This document shows, one piece after another, positions 40,010 to 48,155 of a stretch of 64,000 nt of DNA. The stretch comes from JACCZX01 sp963729165. GTDB lineage: Bacteria; Pseudomonadota; Gammaproteobacteria; Burkholderiales; Burkholderiaceae_F. Each line of letters begins with the position of its first letter. Position 1 is the first letter of the stretch. The stretch is from NCBI GenBank assembly GCA_963729165.1, contig CAVSMM010000005.1, positions 62,001 through 126,000 on the forward strand, written 5' to 3'. Made by a program: the position numbers and the translations under genes. The notes under the pieces are model-generated. The model ran no database searches. It saw only the letters and a list, made by a program, of their open reading frames with translations, and was not told the DNA's origin.

Positions 40010-41974
40010 CACGGCCGCTGGACTTGTCGAACCACCGAACGAGTTAGACATGTTGACTTGAAACGCGGCGTTGTTGTCGGCTGCAGCAAGTGCCGGGGTC
40101 GTGTAACTCGGTCCGGTCGCACCGGCGATGGCTACGCCGTTACGAATCCATTGATAGCTCACTGCTCCGATCGCCTCGATCGTAAACGATGCGGTCCCGC
40201 CGGCGGCTACGGTCACATTCGCCGGTGGCGTGACAACGAGCGGAGGTCCAGCCGCTTGTAGTGCGCGCGTGGCGTCTAGCATGCCGGCGCCACACCGACC
40301 CGCGAACTCGCGTCCAGGCGCGCATAAGCCGAGATCTGGAAACGGTCGCGCGCTGGTAACGAGGGCACTCTTGATTTGTGCGGCGTTGCGTCAGGAACTC
40401 GCCGACTTGATCAGCGCGGCAACTCCCGCGACTTGTGCGGCCGCGGGACTGGTGCCGAATCTACCACGTGTAGGTCAGGCGCGATGCGGGCCCGGATCGC
40501 CAGCGCCGCTGGGGTGCCGTCGACCAGATGTAATAACCATCCCAAGCTGGATCATCAATCCTGAGGGCGTACCGGGACTCGACCCGAGCGAACCCGGCGA
40601 ACCACCCCCGGCTGCGCTGATCGTCATTGCGTGCCGCCGCGGAGCATCGATGTTCGAGTACGTCGCGTTCTCGCCGTTGATCGCGTGCGCGGTAACGGCG
40701 ATGACGTTGTTGCAATTCGCGGGCGCACTGATTCCGGTGACACTGCCCTCATTGCCTGCCGCAGCAACAACGACTGAGCCGGCGCCGACCGCAGCGTCGA
40801 TCGCACTTTGCAGCGTCTGCGCTGCATGCGACGCCCGCTTTGCCTCCCGCGCCGACTCAGAATGACCTTGGCTGGGTTCGCGTTGTCGGGCGGCACTGTG
40901 GCCTGTCACGGTCAAACCCGCGGCCCACAGAATCGCGTCGGCAACGTCGAACATTGCGCCGCCACAGCGTCCAAGCGCGCGCACCGGCAAAACCTTGACG
41001 TTCCAGCCAATGCCGGCCATTCCGATCGCGTTATTGGCGGTGGCAGCGACGACGCCCGCGCTGTGCGTGCCGTGCCATGTGCTTGGGCGCATTAGCGTTC
41101 GCTTGATTCGGCGTGTTGTCGTTGCAAGCGGATTACTGTTCTGTCGGCCGCATCACCGCATCGTCACCTGGATCGGTCGGGTTCGGGTCGCGGCCGATTG
41201 CCGTCGTTGGCATACAAAATTCGCGGCTGGCGAGCCCGAGTGCATCCGGAGAAACAAAGTCGTAACCCGCAAGAAAGCGGCCACCCGGCGTGTATGTGAG
41301 CACGAGTATTCGGCCGGCATTGTTCAGATCCGGATGATTGATGATTCCGGTGTCGATGACGGCGACGACCACGGTGTCCGACCCGGTCGTGCGGTCCCAC
41401 GCGGCTAATCAGGTTGCGCCGCCCGCTGCAGGCGCCGTCATGTCAGTCATCGGCGGCTCACCCATCGGTACCTCGACGTCACCGGTATACAGCTGGCGGG
41501 CGGAAACAGATTCCACTGCTTCAACGCAAAGTCGGTTTCATTCGGCACAGCGAACGGCTTCATCGCTACGTCCGGCTCTGCGTACTCCACCATCGGATCG
41601 CTCGCCAAACGCGCAGCAACCGCCCGTGCTTCGGACAGTGTCATCGGACGCGTCGAGCGCGACATGCGACGAGCTCTCACTCATCGGACGCACACCCTTG
41701 ACGCCGACGCCGGCCATATTCGAAAGCGATCGCACGTACGCGCCGCCTTGGGCCTGCGCCAGTCTGCGATCCGGTCGCGCGCATCTTGACGATCAGCGCA
41801 CCGACTATTTCCTCGCTCGCCGGCTTGCGTAGCGACCGGCAAACCTAGCAACGCTGCTTGCTTCGCCGTGAGTCTCACACTCGACTGCGCAATTGCTGCG
41901 GGCAATGCAACGCTTGCGATGGCAGCGATGGCGCTCAATCCAACCGCACCCAAACCTATTCTGTGACGCAACAC
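39884..41974 (-). pseudogene. S8 subtilisin-like protease with GlyGly-CTERM tail (copy 2), many frame interruptions
   Basis: Paralogue of the intact-looking protease upstream. Signal peptide MLRHRIGLGAVGLSAIAAIA; propeptide pieces GVGVKGVRPMSESSSHVALD and SEARAVAARLASDPMVEYAE; catalytic Asp in VVVAVIDTGIINHPDL, His in STWHGTHSAGV, Ser in GTSPAAAQVAGVAALIKSA; then an Ig-like region (VTPPANVTVAAGGTASFTIE) and the tail SGGGALPAWQLLLL...ARVRVAYREQ. These lie in different frames with about ten shifts and apparent stop codons. Nearly every break can be repaired by removing bases, so either it is a pseudogene or a poorly read stretch of a working gene. All three triad motifs and the sorting tail are conserved, favouring the second. 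The extra Ig-like domain is absent from copy 1. Confidence 0.75.
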
Positions 41975-42169
41975 GGGAGTTCCTCTCGCAAAGTTTTAGC
42001 CATCGCAAGTGTCAGATATTGAATGCGCTCGAAGCTCGCAATCGCTCGATTAACACCGAAATCCGGTACGCGTGCGAGCGAGTGCTCAGAGATCGCAAGG
42101 CGTTGAACTGACACGCAACAAGTGAAACGAGCTTACGTGAACACGTCGTCGCTGAGACTCACGCTGCCG

Positions 42170-42190
42170 GTCAGCCAAAAGGCGTACCGC
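42170..42190. repeat. 21-bp repeat, copy B
   Basis: Identical over 21 bases to 44590-44610 and in the same orientation. On the minus strand it reads GCGGTACGCCTTTTGGCTGA plus C and contains GCC-TTTT-GGC flanked by near-complementary CGGT/ACCG, so it can fold or act as a dyad operator. It lies 196 bases upstream of the copy 2 protease start and 90 bases after the copy 1 stop. Confidence 0.8.
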
Positions 42191-42243
42191 ACGCGTTTTT
42201 TTAGCCGATGCGAGTGATGCGTGTTGCGGTAGGAAGAAGCGTT

Positions 42244-42267
42244 TGTTCGGCGCGCTCGCGCCGAACA
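42244..42267 (-). terminator. Strong hairpin after protease copy 1
   Basis: Perfect 24-base inverted repeat, TGTTCGGCGCG-CT-CGCGCCGAACA, beginning 12 bases after the protease stop. There is no long T run, so it may terminate weakly or protect the 3' end of the transcript. Confidence 0.5.
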
Positions 42268-42279
42268 ACATCAGGTAGC

Positions 42280-44153
42280 TCAGTTTCTGACGCGGGCGCG
42301 CACCACCAACGAAAGTGCGCCGAGCAATAGGAGTTGCCAGATTGGCAGCGCACCACCGCCCACCTCCGCCCCCGGTTGGCGGCGGCGCTCCACCGGAAAC
42401 AACGGGAGGAGGAGGAGGAGCAGCTGCCAATGCGGCTGCTCGTACGGCTGCATTGGCATCCAATAATCCGGGCCCGCACTGACCCACCAAGCCGCCTCCA
42501 GCGGCGCAAGCGCCTCCGTCCGGATGGGGCCTCGCGGTACTGATAACGAAGCTGAGAACTTGCGCCGATGTTGCATTCGGAAGCAGGGATTTGACGAGCG
42601 CAGCGACGGCAGCGACCTGCGGTGTGGCTGCGCTGGTGCCAGTGAACGGGGCGTAAGCAGGGCCGATGCTGGTGCCCCCCGCACCGCCGCCACTGTTCGG
42701 TGTCGTGTTTCCAAACAGCACTGTCGACCAAATGTAATACCCATGCCAGTCTTGATCATCTGTCGGGCCGCCACTACCGAGCACGATCGGGGGTCCGCCG
42801 CCCGGCGCGCTAATCGATGGCCGAGGATCACTGCCGCCCTTGCTACCGATGTTCGCGTATGTGGCGTTTTCGCCATTAATTGTGTGGGCCGTTACCGAGA
42901 TGACACCACTGCAGTTTGAGGGTGCCGAGATATTCGTTACACCTTCGTTACCGGTGGCTGCAACTACAACCGCGCCAGCAGCGATCGCCGCGTCTACAGC
43001 GCCCTGCAAGGTGGCCATGCACGTGCCGCCACCCAGACTCAGGTTGATCACCTGCGCAGGTGTGGGATTGGCCGGCACCCCTGGGACTGAAAGGCCCGCC
43101 GCCCAACGAATCGCCTCAGCGATATCTGACAGTGAGCCGCCGCATTTGCCCAATGCGCGCACCGGAAGAATTCGTATATTCCAACCAATGCCCGCAATAC
43201 CGCTTGCGTTGTTCGTGATCGCGCCGGCAACACCAGCCATGTGGCTGCCGTGCCAACTACTGTCCTGCGGGCCTGCATTGCCATCGTCGCACTGGTCATA
43301 CGTAGACTCGTCTGCTGCCGTTACCCAGTCTCCGGGATCGGAAGCATCTGCATCGCGCCCGTCGCCGTCGTTCGCAACGAAGTTGGTAGGAAATGGCGGA
43401 CTGTTACCCAGCGCCAACGTCACTGGAAATGAAGTCATACCCTGCGAGGAAACGGCCATTCGGCACGTACGTGGCGCTGAAAGGCGCGATACCGGCGCCA
43501 TTCAGGTCCTGATGATTGACGATCCCGGTGTCGATCACGGCCAAGACAACATTGTTGCTGCCGGTGGTGACGTCCCATGCGAGGGGCAGGTTGGCGCCGC
43601 CGGTTGCCACCGCCGATTTAGGAGTACCGCCACTAAACAGTGCGCCCGTGTAAGTCGAAGTGGGTGCAAACAAGTTCCATTGCCATTCGGTAAATCGAGT
43701 TTCGTTCGGCGTTGCCGTCTTTTTAAGCATGATGTCCGGATCGGCATACTCGACCGACGGATCGAGCGCCAGGCGCGCGGCCACGGCTCTTGCCTCCGAC
43801 AACGGTAGCGGCGCATCCAGCGCAAGCAATGCAGTGCTTCCTGCCATTGCGCGCACCGCTTTCATGCTGACACCTGCCGTCGCCGACAAGGTCTGCACTC
43901 GCAAAGCCGACATCGGGCGCACCATCTCACTCGCTGTCGGAGCACGTAGCTTGACAATCAGCCGTGACACCATCTGCTCGCGCGCGGCTGCGCCCGTAAA
44001 CGCAACGCCGTTCAACGCTGCCTGTTTGGCGTTGATTTTCGCGCTTGAGTTCACGGTGGGGGACGGCACGGCGGCAGCGACGCCGGCGATAAAAGCGCCC
44101 GACAAGATAAACAGTTGACGGCTCACGGCCTGTCCTTTCCGCGAATGGCGCAC
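42280..44153 (-). CDS. S8 subtilisin-like serine protease with GlyGly-CTERM tail (copy 1), frameshifted
   Basis: Secreted subtilisin-family protease, about 623 residues after repair. Signal peptide near SRQLFILSGAFIAGVAAAV, an I9-like propeptide (GVSMKAVRAMAGSTALLALD ... VEYADPDIMLKK), then the triad: Asp in VVLAVIDTGIVNHQDL, His in SSWHGSHMAGVAG, Ser in FTGTSAATPQVAAVAAL. A Pro/Gly linker leads to GGGGGALPIWQLLLL...RARVRN, a GlyGly-CTERM signal: glycine-rich stretch, hydrophobic helix, basic end. Two extra bases break it, near 43414 (joining DFISSD to ALGNSPPFPTN) and near 42356-42362 just before the tail. Starts seven bases after the propeptide-like lipoprotein, so the two form an operon. 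The rhombosortase 2.3 kb downstream is the likely processing enzyme. Confidence 0.88.
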
Positions 44154-44160
44154 GCGGCGC

Positions 44161-44508
44161 TCATCGAATCTTTACCATCGAATCGACTTCGACGTAATCA
44201 AAATTGCCCGAGGCACGCATGCGTTCGACCAATTTCGGGACGTCAGCGCGCTGCGCCGGGGCGGTCAGGTGGACGATGTGTGCATCGCCTGCCATTGGCC
44301 GTACGTACTTAACACCCGCCGCTTCGCCCAGTGCCGCCTGGATTGGCTTCAGCACCGCCAATGAATCACTGGTCGCAACGCGGGGTTTAACGATGATGGC
44401 TGCGACGACCGCGGCATCCGAGGAGGTCATGGCATTAGGCGCGGAGCAAGCGCCGAGCGTCACCGGAAACAAAATCAAGACGGCAAGAAATGCTCTGGCG
44501 ACATGCAT
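44161..44508 (-). CDS. Propeptide-like (inhibitor I9-type) lipoprotein
   Basis: 115 residues from ATG 44508. MHVARAFLAVLILFPVTLGA then Cys21 is a lipoprotein signal (LGAC). The remaining part, about residues 35-115, lines up with the propeptides of both neighbouring proteases: IIVKPR, AGVKYVRPMAGDAHIVHL, then VERMRASGNFDYVEVDSMVK against VKAVRAMAGSTALLALD and VEYADPDIMLKK. I infer a free-standing I9-type propeptide homologue held at a membrane, which could inhibit the proteases before release or act as a folding chaperone in trans. The frame is open 30 codons further upstream, but the lipobox fixes the start. Same strand and seven bases before the protease ATG. Confidence 0.8.
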   Translation of the reverse strand: MHVARAFLAVLILFPVTLGACSAPNAMTSSDAAVVAAIIVKPRVATSDSLAVLKPIQAALGEAAGVKYVRPMAGDAHIVHLTAPAQRADVPKLVERMRASGNFDYVEVDSMVKIR

Positions 44509-44589
44509 TGCGCGGATTTCAATTTGAGTGCGTGCACGCACTTGGGCTAAGACCGATGCAACGGTACCGACATTCCACGTAACGCGCCT

Positions 44590-44610
44590 GTCAGCCAAAA
44601 GGCGTACCGC
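44590..44610. repeat. 21-bp repeat, copy A
   Basis: Identical to 42170-42190. It lies between the gapA stop and the lipoprotein start, 82 bases upstream of the latter, so on the minus strand each copy precedes one transcription unit of the protease module. It may be a shared operator, a folded RNA element, or the direct repeat left by the duplication that produced the two proteases. Confidence 0.8.
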
Positions 44611-44650
44611 GAGGCAGCCTGTATCGAGAAATAAGTAGCGCGCCCGCCGG

Positions 44651-45661
44651 TTATTTGGCGTTCATCAGCGCAACGGCCGTGTCCAGCATGCGGTTCGAAA
44701 AACCCCACTCATTGTCGTACCAGCTCGAAACCTTGACCAGTCGCCCGACCACTTTCGTCAGCGTCGCGTCAAAGATGGATGACCGCGGATCGTGGTTGAA
44801 ATCGCTCGAGACGAGCGGTGCGGTGTTTACGCCGAGTATTCCTTTCAACTCTCCATCCGCCGCCGCCTGCATGATGGCGTTCACTTCGTCGACCGACGTA
44901 TCTCGCGCCGCAATAAATGTCAGATCGACAATCGACACGTTGATCGTCGGCACACGAATCGCGAACCCATCAAGCTTGCCATTTAACTCCGGCATGACCA
45001 GGCCAACCGCGGAAGCGGCGCCGGTCTTGGTTGGAATCATGTTGTGCGCAGCGGCGCGCGCTCGCCGCAAGTCTTCGTGATAGACGTCCGTCAGTACCTG
45101 ATCGTTTGTGTACGAGTGGATCGTCGTCATGAGTCCGCTGACAAGACCAATTTTCTCGTGCAGCGGCTTGACAAGCGGCGCCAGACAATTGGTCGTGCAC
45201 GAAGCATTTGAAATAACCGTATGCGCAGCCTTCAGCGTGCGGTCGTTCACACCGTAGACGATCGTCGCATCGACGTCCTTACCGCCGGGCGCCGAGATGA
45301 TGACTTTCTTCGCGCCCCCTTTCAGATGCGCCGACGCCTTTTCCTTGGTGGTGAAAAAGCCGGTGCATTCCAGTACAACGTCGACGCCTAATTCGCCCCA
45401 CGGCAGCTCGGCCGGATTGCGCTGTGCAAGGACGCGAATGCGATCGCCGTTGATGACCATCGAATCGCCGTCGGCGACAGCGGTGCCTGGAAATGGGCCA
45501 TGCGCGGTGTCGTACTTTGTCAGGTGAACGTTGGTTTTCGGATCACCGAGATCGTTGACGGCCACGATCTGCAGATCATGTTTTTCGCCTGCTTCGTAGT
45601 GCGCGCGCAGGATGTTGCGACCGATACGGCCATAACCGTTAATGGCAACCTTGATCGTCAT
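44651..45661 (-). CDS. gapA: Glyceraldehyde-3-phosphate dehydrogenase
   Basis: NAD-dependent phosphorylating GAPDH of 336 residues. MTIKVAINGYGRIGRNILRA is the Rossmann start, SNASCTTNCLAPLVKPLHE holds the catalytic cysteine, and RARAAAHNMIPTKTGAA and SWYDNEWGFSNRMLD complete the active site. The ATG overlaps the tkt stop (TAATG), so the two are coupled. Its usual downstream neighbour pgk is displaced by the protease module. Confidence 0.97.
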   Translation of the reverse strand: MTIKVAINGYGRIGRNILRAHYEAGEKHDLQIVAVNDLGDPKTNVHLTKYDTAHGPFPGTAVADGDSMVINGDRIRVLAQRNPAELPWGELGVDVVLECTGFFTTKEKASAHLKGGAKKVIISAPGGKDVDATIVYGVNDRTLKAAHTVISNASCTTNCLAPLVKPLHEKIGLVSGLMTTIHSYTNDQVLTDVYHEDLRRARAAAHNMIPTKTGAASAVGLVMPELNGKLDGFAIRVPTINVSIVDLTFIAARDTSVDEVNAIMQAAADGELKGILGVNTAPLVSSDFNHDPRSSIFDATLTKVVGRLVKVSSWYDNEWGFSNRMLDTAVALMNAK

Positions 45662-47721
45662 TACCGCGCGCCTCTTCTTATTACCTGATTGACGGTGGCA
45701 ACGACGTTGTCCACCGTGAACCCGAAATACTTGAACACGTCTTTGTCGGGCGCCGACTCGCCGAAGCGATCGAGTCCGATCACCGCGCCGTTCGCACGCA
45801 CGTACTTCCACCAGAAATCTGTCACACCCGCTTCGATCGCGATGCGCGGCAGTCCTTCGGGCAGCACCTGCGATTTGTACTTAGTTTGTTGCCGGTCGAA
45901 CACCGATGTGGATGGCATCGATACCACTCGCACGCTGACACCTTTTTCGGCCAGCGCTTTTTGCGCGGCGGCTGCGAGCCCGACTTCCGACCCGGTGGCG
46001 ATCAACACCGCCTGCGCATTCTTCAACCCGCCGTCCGCTTCGCTGATCACGTAAGCGCCACGGCGTATGGCGTCACTGTCCACCTTGCGCTCGATGAACG
46101 GCACCGACTGCCGCGAAAACAGCAAGCTGGTGGGGCCATCGACTCGCTCGATCGCAGCCGCCCATGCCACCAGCGACTCAACCGTATCTGCGGGTCGCCA
46201 GACATCCATGTTCGGGATCAACCTCAACGTCGCCGCGTGCTCGACCGCTTGATGCGTTGGCCCGTCTTCGCCGAGGCCGATCGAATCGTGCGTGAAGACG
46301 TAGATCACGCGCAGCTTCATCAGCGCGGCCATGCGCAGCGCATTGCGCGCGTAATCGGAGAACGTCAAAAACGTGCCGGCGAACGGCAGGTATCCGCCGT
46401 GCAAGGCGATCCCGCTCGAGATGGCGCACATGCCGAACTCGCGCACGCCGTAGTTGATGTGGCGGCCATCGAGATGATCGGGCCGCAGCGGTCCGGTTTT
46501 GCTCCACTTGGTGTAGTTGCTGCCGGTGAGGTCGGCGGAACCGCCGATGATTTCCGGCAACGCCGGTGCAATCGCCTCGAGCGCGAGCAACGACGCCTTG
46601 CGAGTCGACACGGCTTCGCGTTTCTCAGCCGCGGCGGTGATGGCCTGATCGCGCGCCGCAAAATAGCTTGCCGGCAAGTCGCCCGCATTGCGGCGCTCGA
46701 ACTCGCCGGCTTCCTGCGGATAACGCTCCGAGTAAGCGTGAAAGAGCTGATTCCATTGTGCTTCGCGCTCGGCACCGGCTTTCTTCGCATCCCAGGCGGC
46801 GTATGCCTCGTCCGGCACCGAAAACGGTTTGTGCGGCCAGCCCAGCGCGGCACGCGTTGCCTCGACTTCCTTTTCTCCCAGTGCTTCGCCGTGCGCCTTC
46901 TCAGTACCGGCGCGGTTCGGCGAACCCTTGCCAATGATCGTCTTTGCCACGATCAGGGTCGGCTTGGTGGTTTGCTTCTTTGCATCACCAATCGCGCGGT
47001 CGACTGCTTCAACGTCATGCCCGTCAATCGGGCCAATCACGTGCCAGCCGTAAGCATCGAACCGCTGCGCGGTGTTGTCGGTAAACCAGTCCTTGACTTC
47101 GCCGTCGATTGAAATGCCGTTGTCGTCATAGACGGCGATCAGCTTGTTCAACTGCCACGTACCGGCGAGCGAAGCCGCTTCGTGCGAAATGCCTTCCATC
47201 ATGCAGCCGTCACCCGCGAAGACGTAGGTGCGGTGATCGACGATATCGAACGCCGGCCGATTGAATTCCGCGGCGAGTAATTTTTCGGCGAGCGCGAAGC
47301 CGACAGCGTTCGCAAATCCCTGCCCGAGCGGACCGGTCGTGGTTTCGACGCCGGGAGTGATTCCGAGCTCCGGATGGCCGGGCGTACGGCTGTGCAACTG
47401 ACGGAAGTTCCGCAATTCCTGTAACGGCAAGTCGTAGCCCGTCAAGTGCAGCAAAGCGTATTGCAGCATCGAGCCATGGCCGTTGGAGAGAACGAAACGG
47501 TCCCGATTCGGCCAATGGGGATTCGCTGGGTTGTGCGAAAGGTGTCGCCCCCAAAGTGCCACGGCGATGTCCGCCATGCCCATCGGCATGCCGGGATGAC
47601 CCGAGTTCGCGGCCTGTACCGCATCCATCGCCAGCGCGCGAATGGCGTTGGCCATCATCGTCACCGGCATTTCGGATAAGGCAAAGGGCGCGCTGACTTT
47701 ATCCTTGAACCGGTCGTTCAT
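45661..47721 (-). CDS. tkt: Transketolase
   Basis: Thiamine diphosphate enzyme of the pentose phosphate or Calvin pathway. About 686 residues from ATG 47721 (MNDRFKDKVSAPFALSE); a GTG three codons earlier is also open. HPGMPMGMADIAVALW, the TPP-binding VFAGDGCMMEGISHEAASL, HDSIGLGEDGPTHQAVEH and the C-terminal domain FDRFGESAPDKDVFKYFG are all typical. First gene of the tkt-gapA pair; divergent from speDE. Confidence 0.96.
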   Translation of the reverse strand: MNDRFKDKVSAPFALSEMPVTMMANAIRALAMDAVQAANSGHPGMPMGMADIAVALWGRHLSHNPANPHWPNRDRFVLSNGHGSMLQYALLHLTGYDLPLQELRNFRQLHSRTPGHPELGITPGVETTTGPLGQGFANAVGFALAEKLLAAEFNRPAFDIVDHRTYVFAGDGCMMEGISHEAASLAGTWQLNKLIAVYDDNGISIDGEVKDWFTDNTAQRFDAYGWHVIGPIDGHDVEAVDRAIGDAKKQTTKPTLIVAKTIIGKGSPNRAGTEKAHGEALGEKEVEATRAALGWPHKPFSVPDEAYAAWDAKKAGAEREAQWNQLFHAYSERYPQEAGEFERRNAGDLPASYFAARDQAITAAAEKREAVSTRKASLLALEAIAPALPEIIGGSADLTGSNYTKWSKTGPLRPDHLDGRHINYGVREFGMCAISSGIALHGGYLPFAGTFLTFSDYARNALRMAALMKLRVIYVFTHDSIGLGEDGPTHQAVEHAATLRLIPNMDVWRPADTVESLVAWAAAIERVDGPTSLLFSRQSVPFIERKVDSDAIRRGAYVISEADGGLKNAQAVLIATGSEVGLAAAAQKALAEKGVSVRVVSMPSTSVFDRQQTKYKSQVLPEGLPRIAIEAGVTDFWWKYVRANGAVIGLDRFGESAPDKDVFKYFGFTVDNVVATVNQVIRRGAR

Positions 47722-47850
47722 CTGTGCCACGGCAGAAAGTACGAAATGGTAGCAAAGCGACTCGCGTTTCCCGCGGGCGCGCCGCTTGCAGCGCCATTTT
47801 GTGACGCAATCTAAGGACGCTTAGGCGCGAGTGTCTAAACAGCGCGCGCG

Positions 47851-47879
47851 TTGGTAACACTGCAGCGATTTCATATATT
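47851..47879 (+). promoter_or_regulatory. Candidate sigma-70 promoter for speDE
   Basis: TTGGTA (47851-47856), 17-base spacer, TATATT (47874-47879), in an AT-richer patch. Transcription would begin near 47886, giving an untranslated leader of about 270 bases before the speDE ATG. Confidence 0.6.
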
Positions 47880-47885
47880 ATTTGC

Positions 47886-48155
47886 GGCTTTTCCAAATTC
47901 GATCCGGAACCAAAAGGAAGCAACGGGCGCCAGACCTTGTACGCAGATGAACGCGGGTTTTCAGCGTTTGCGAAAGAGCGAAGGCAACGAGCCGTTAGGT
48001 TAGGCAGCACTCCCGTCAGAGCCAGTAGGGCAGCGCAGGAAGTTCCTGCGTTGCATGACTCACACGCCGCGCCACAGCGCGTGAGTCCCGTATCGTGGGG
48101 TTGCGACGCAAGTCGCGCTTCAGGTCGATTAGGGCGGACCTGCTGGGGGACGAAG
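47886..48155 (+). promoter_or_regulatory. Structured 5' leader of speDE with possible upstream peptide
   Basis: Four hairpins follow one another. First, CGCAGGAA/TTCCTGCG at 48034-48050. Second, GACTCACACGC/GCGCGTGAGTC at 48057-48087 with one A-C mismatch. Third, GCGAC-GCAA-GTCGC at 48103-48116 with a GNRA tetraloop. Fourth, CAGGTC/GACCTG at 48121-48142, ending three bases before the GGGGGA ribosome site. Upstream of these, 47947-48003 could encode an 18-residue peptide (MNAGFQRLRKSEGNEPLG), although its ribosome site is poor. Such a layout suggests control by attenuation or a metabolite-binding RNA. I do not recognise a known riboswitch class. The structure is seen; the function is inference. 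Confidence 0.55.

Noticed and set aside
39884..41974. In-frame TGA codons in protease copy 2 read as selenocysteine
   Set aside because: They fall among many frame changes, no SECIS-like hairpin follows, and subtilisins have no selenocysteine at those places.
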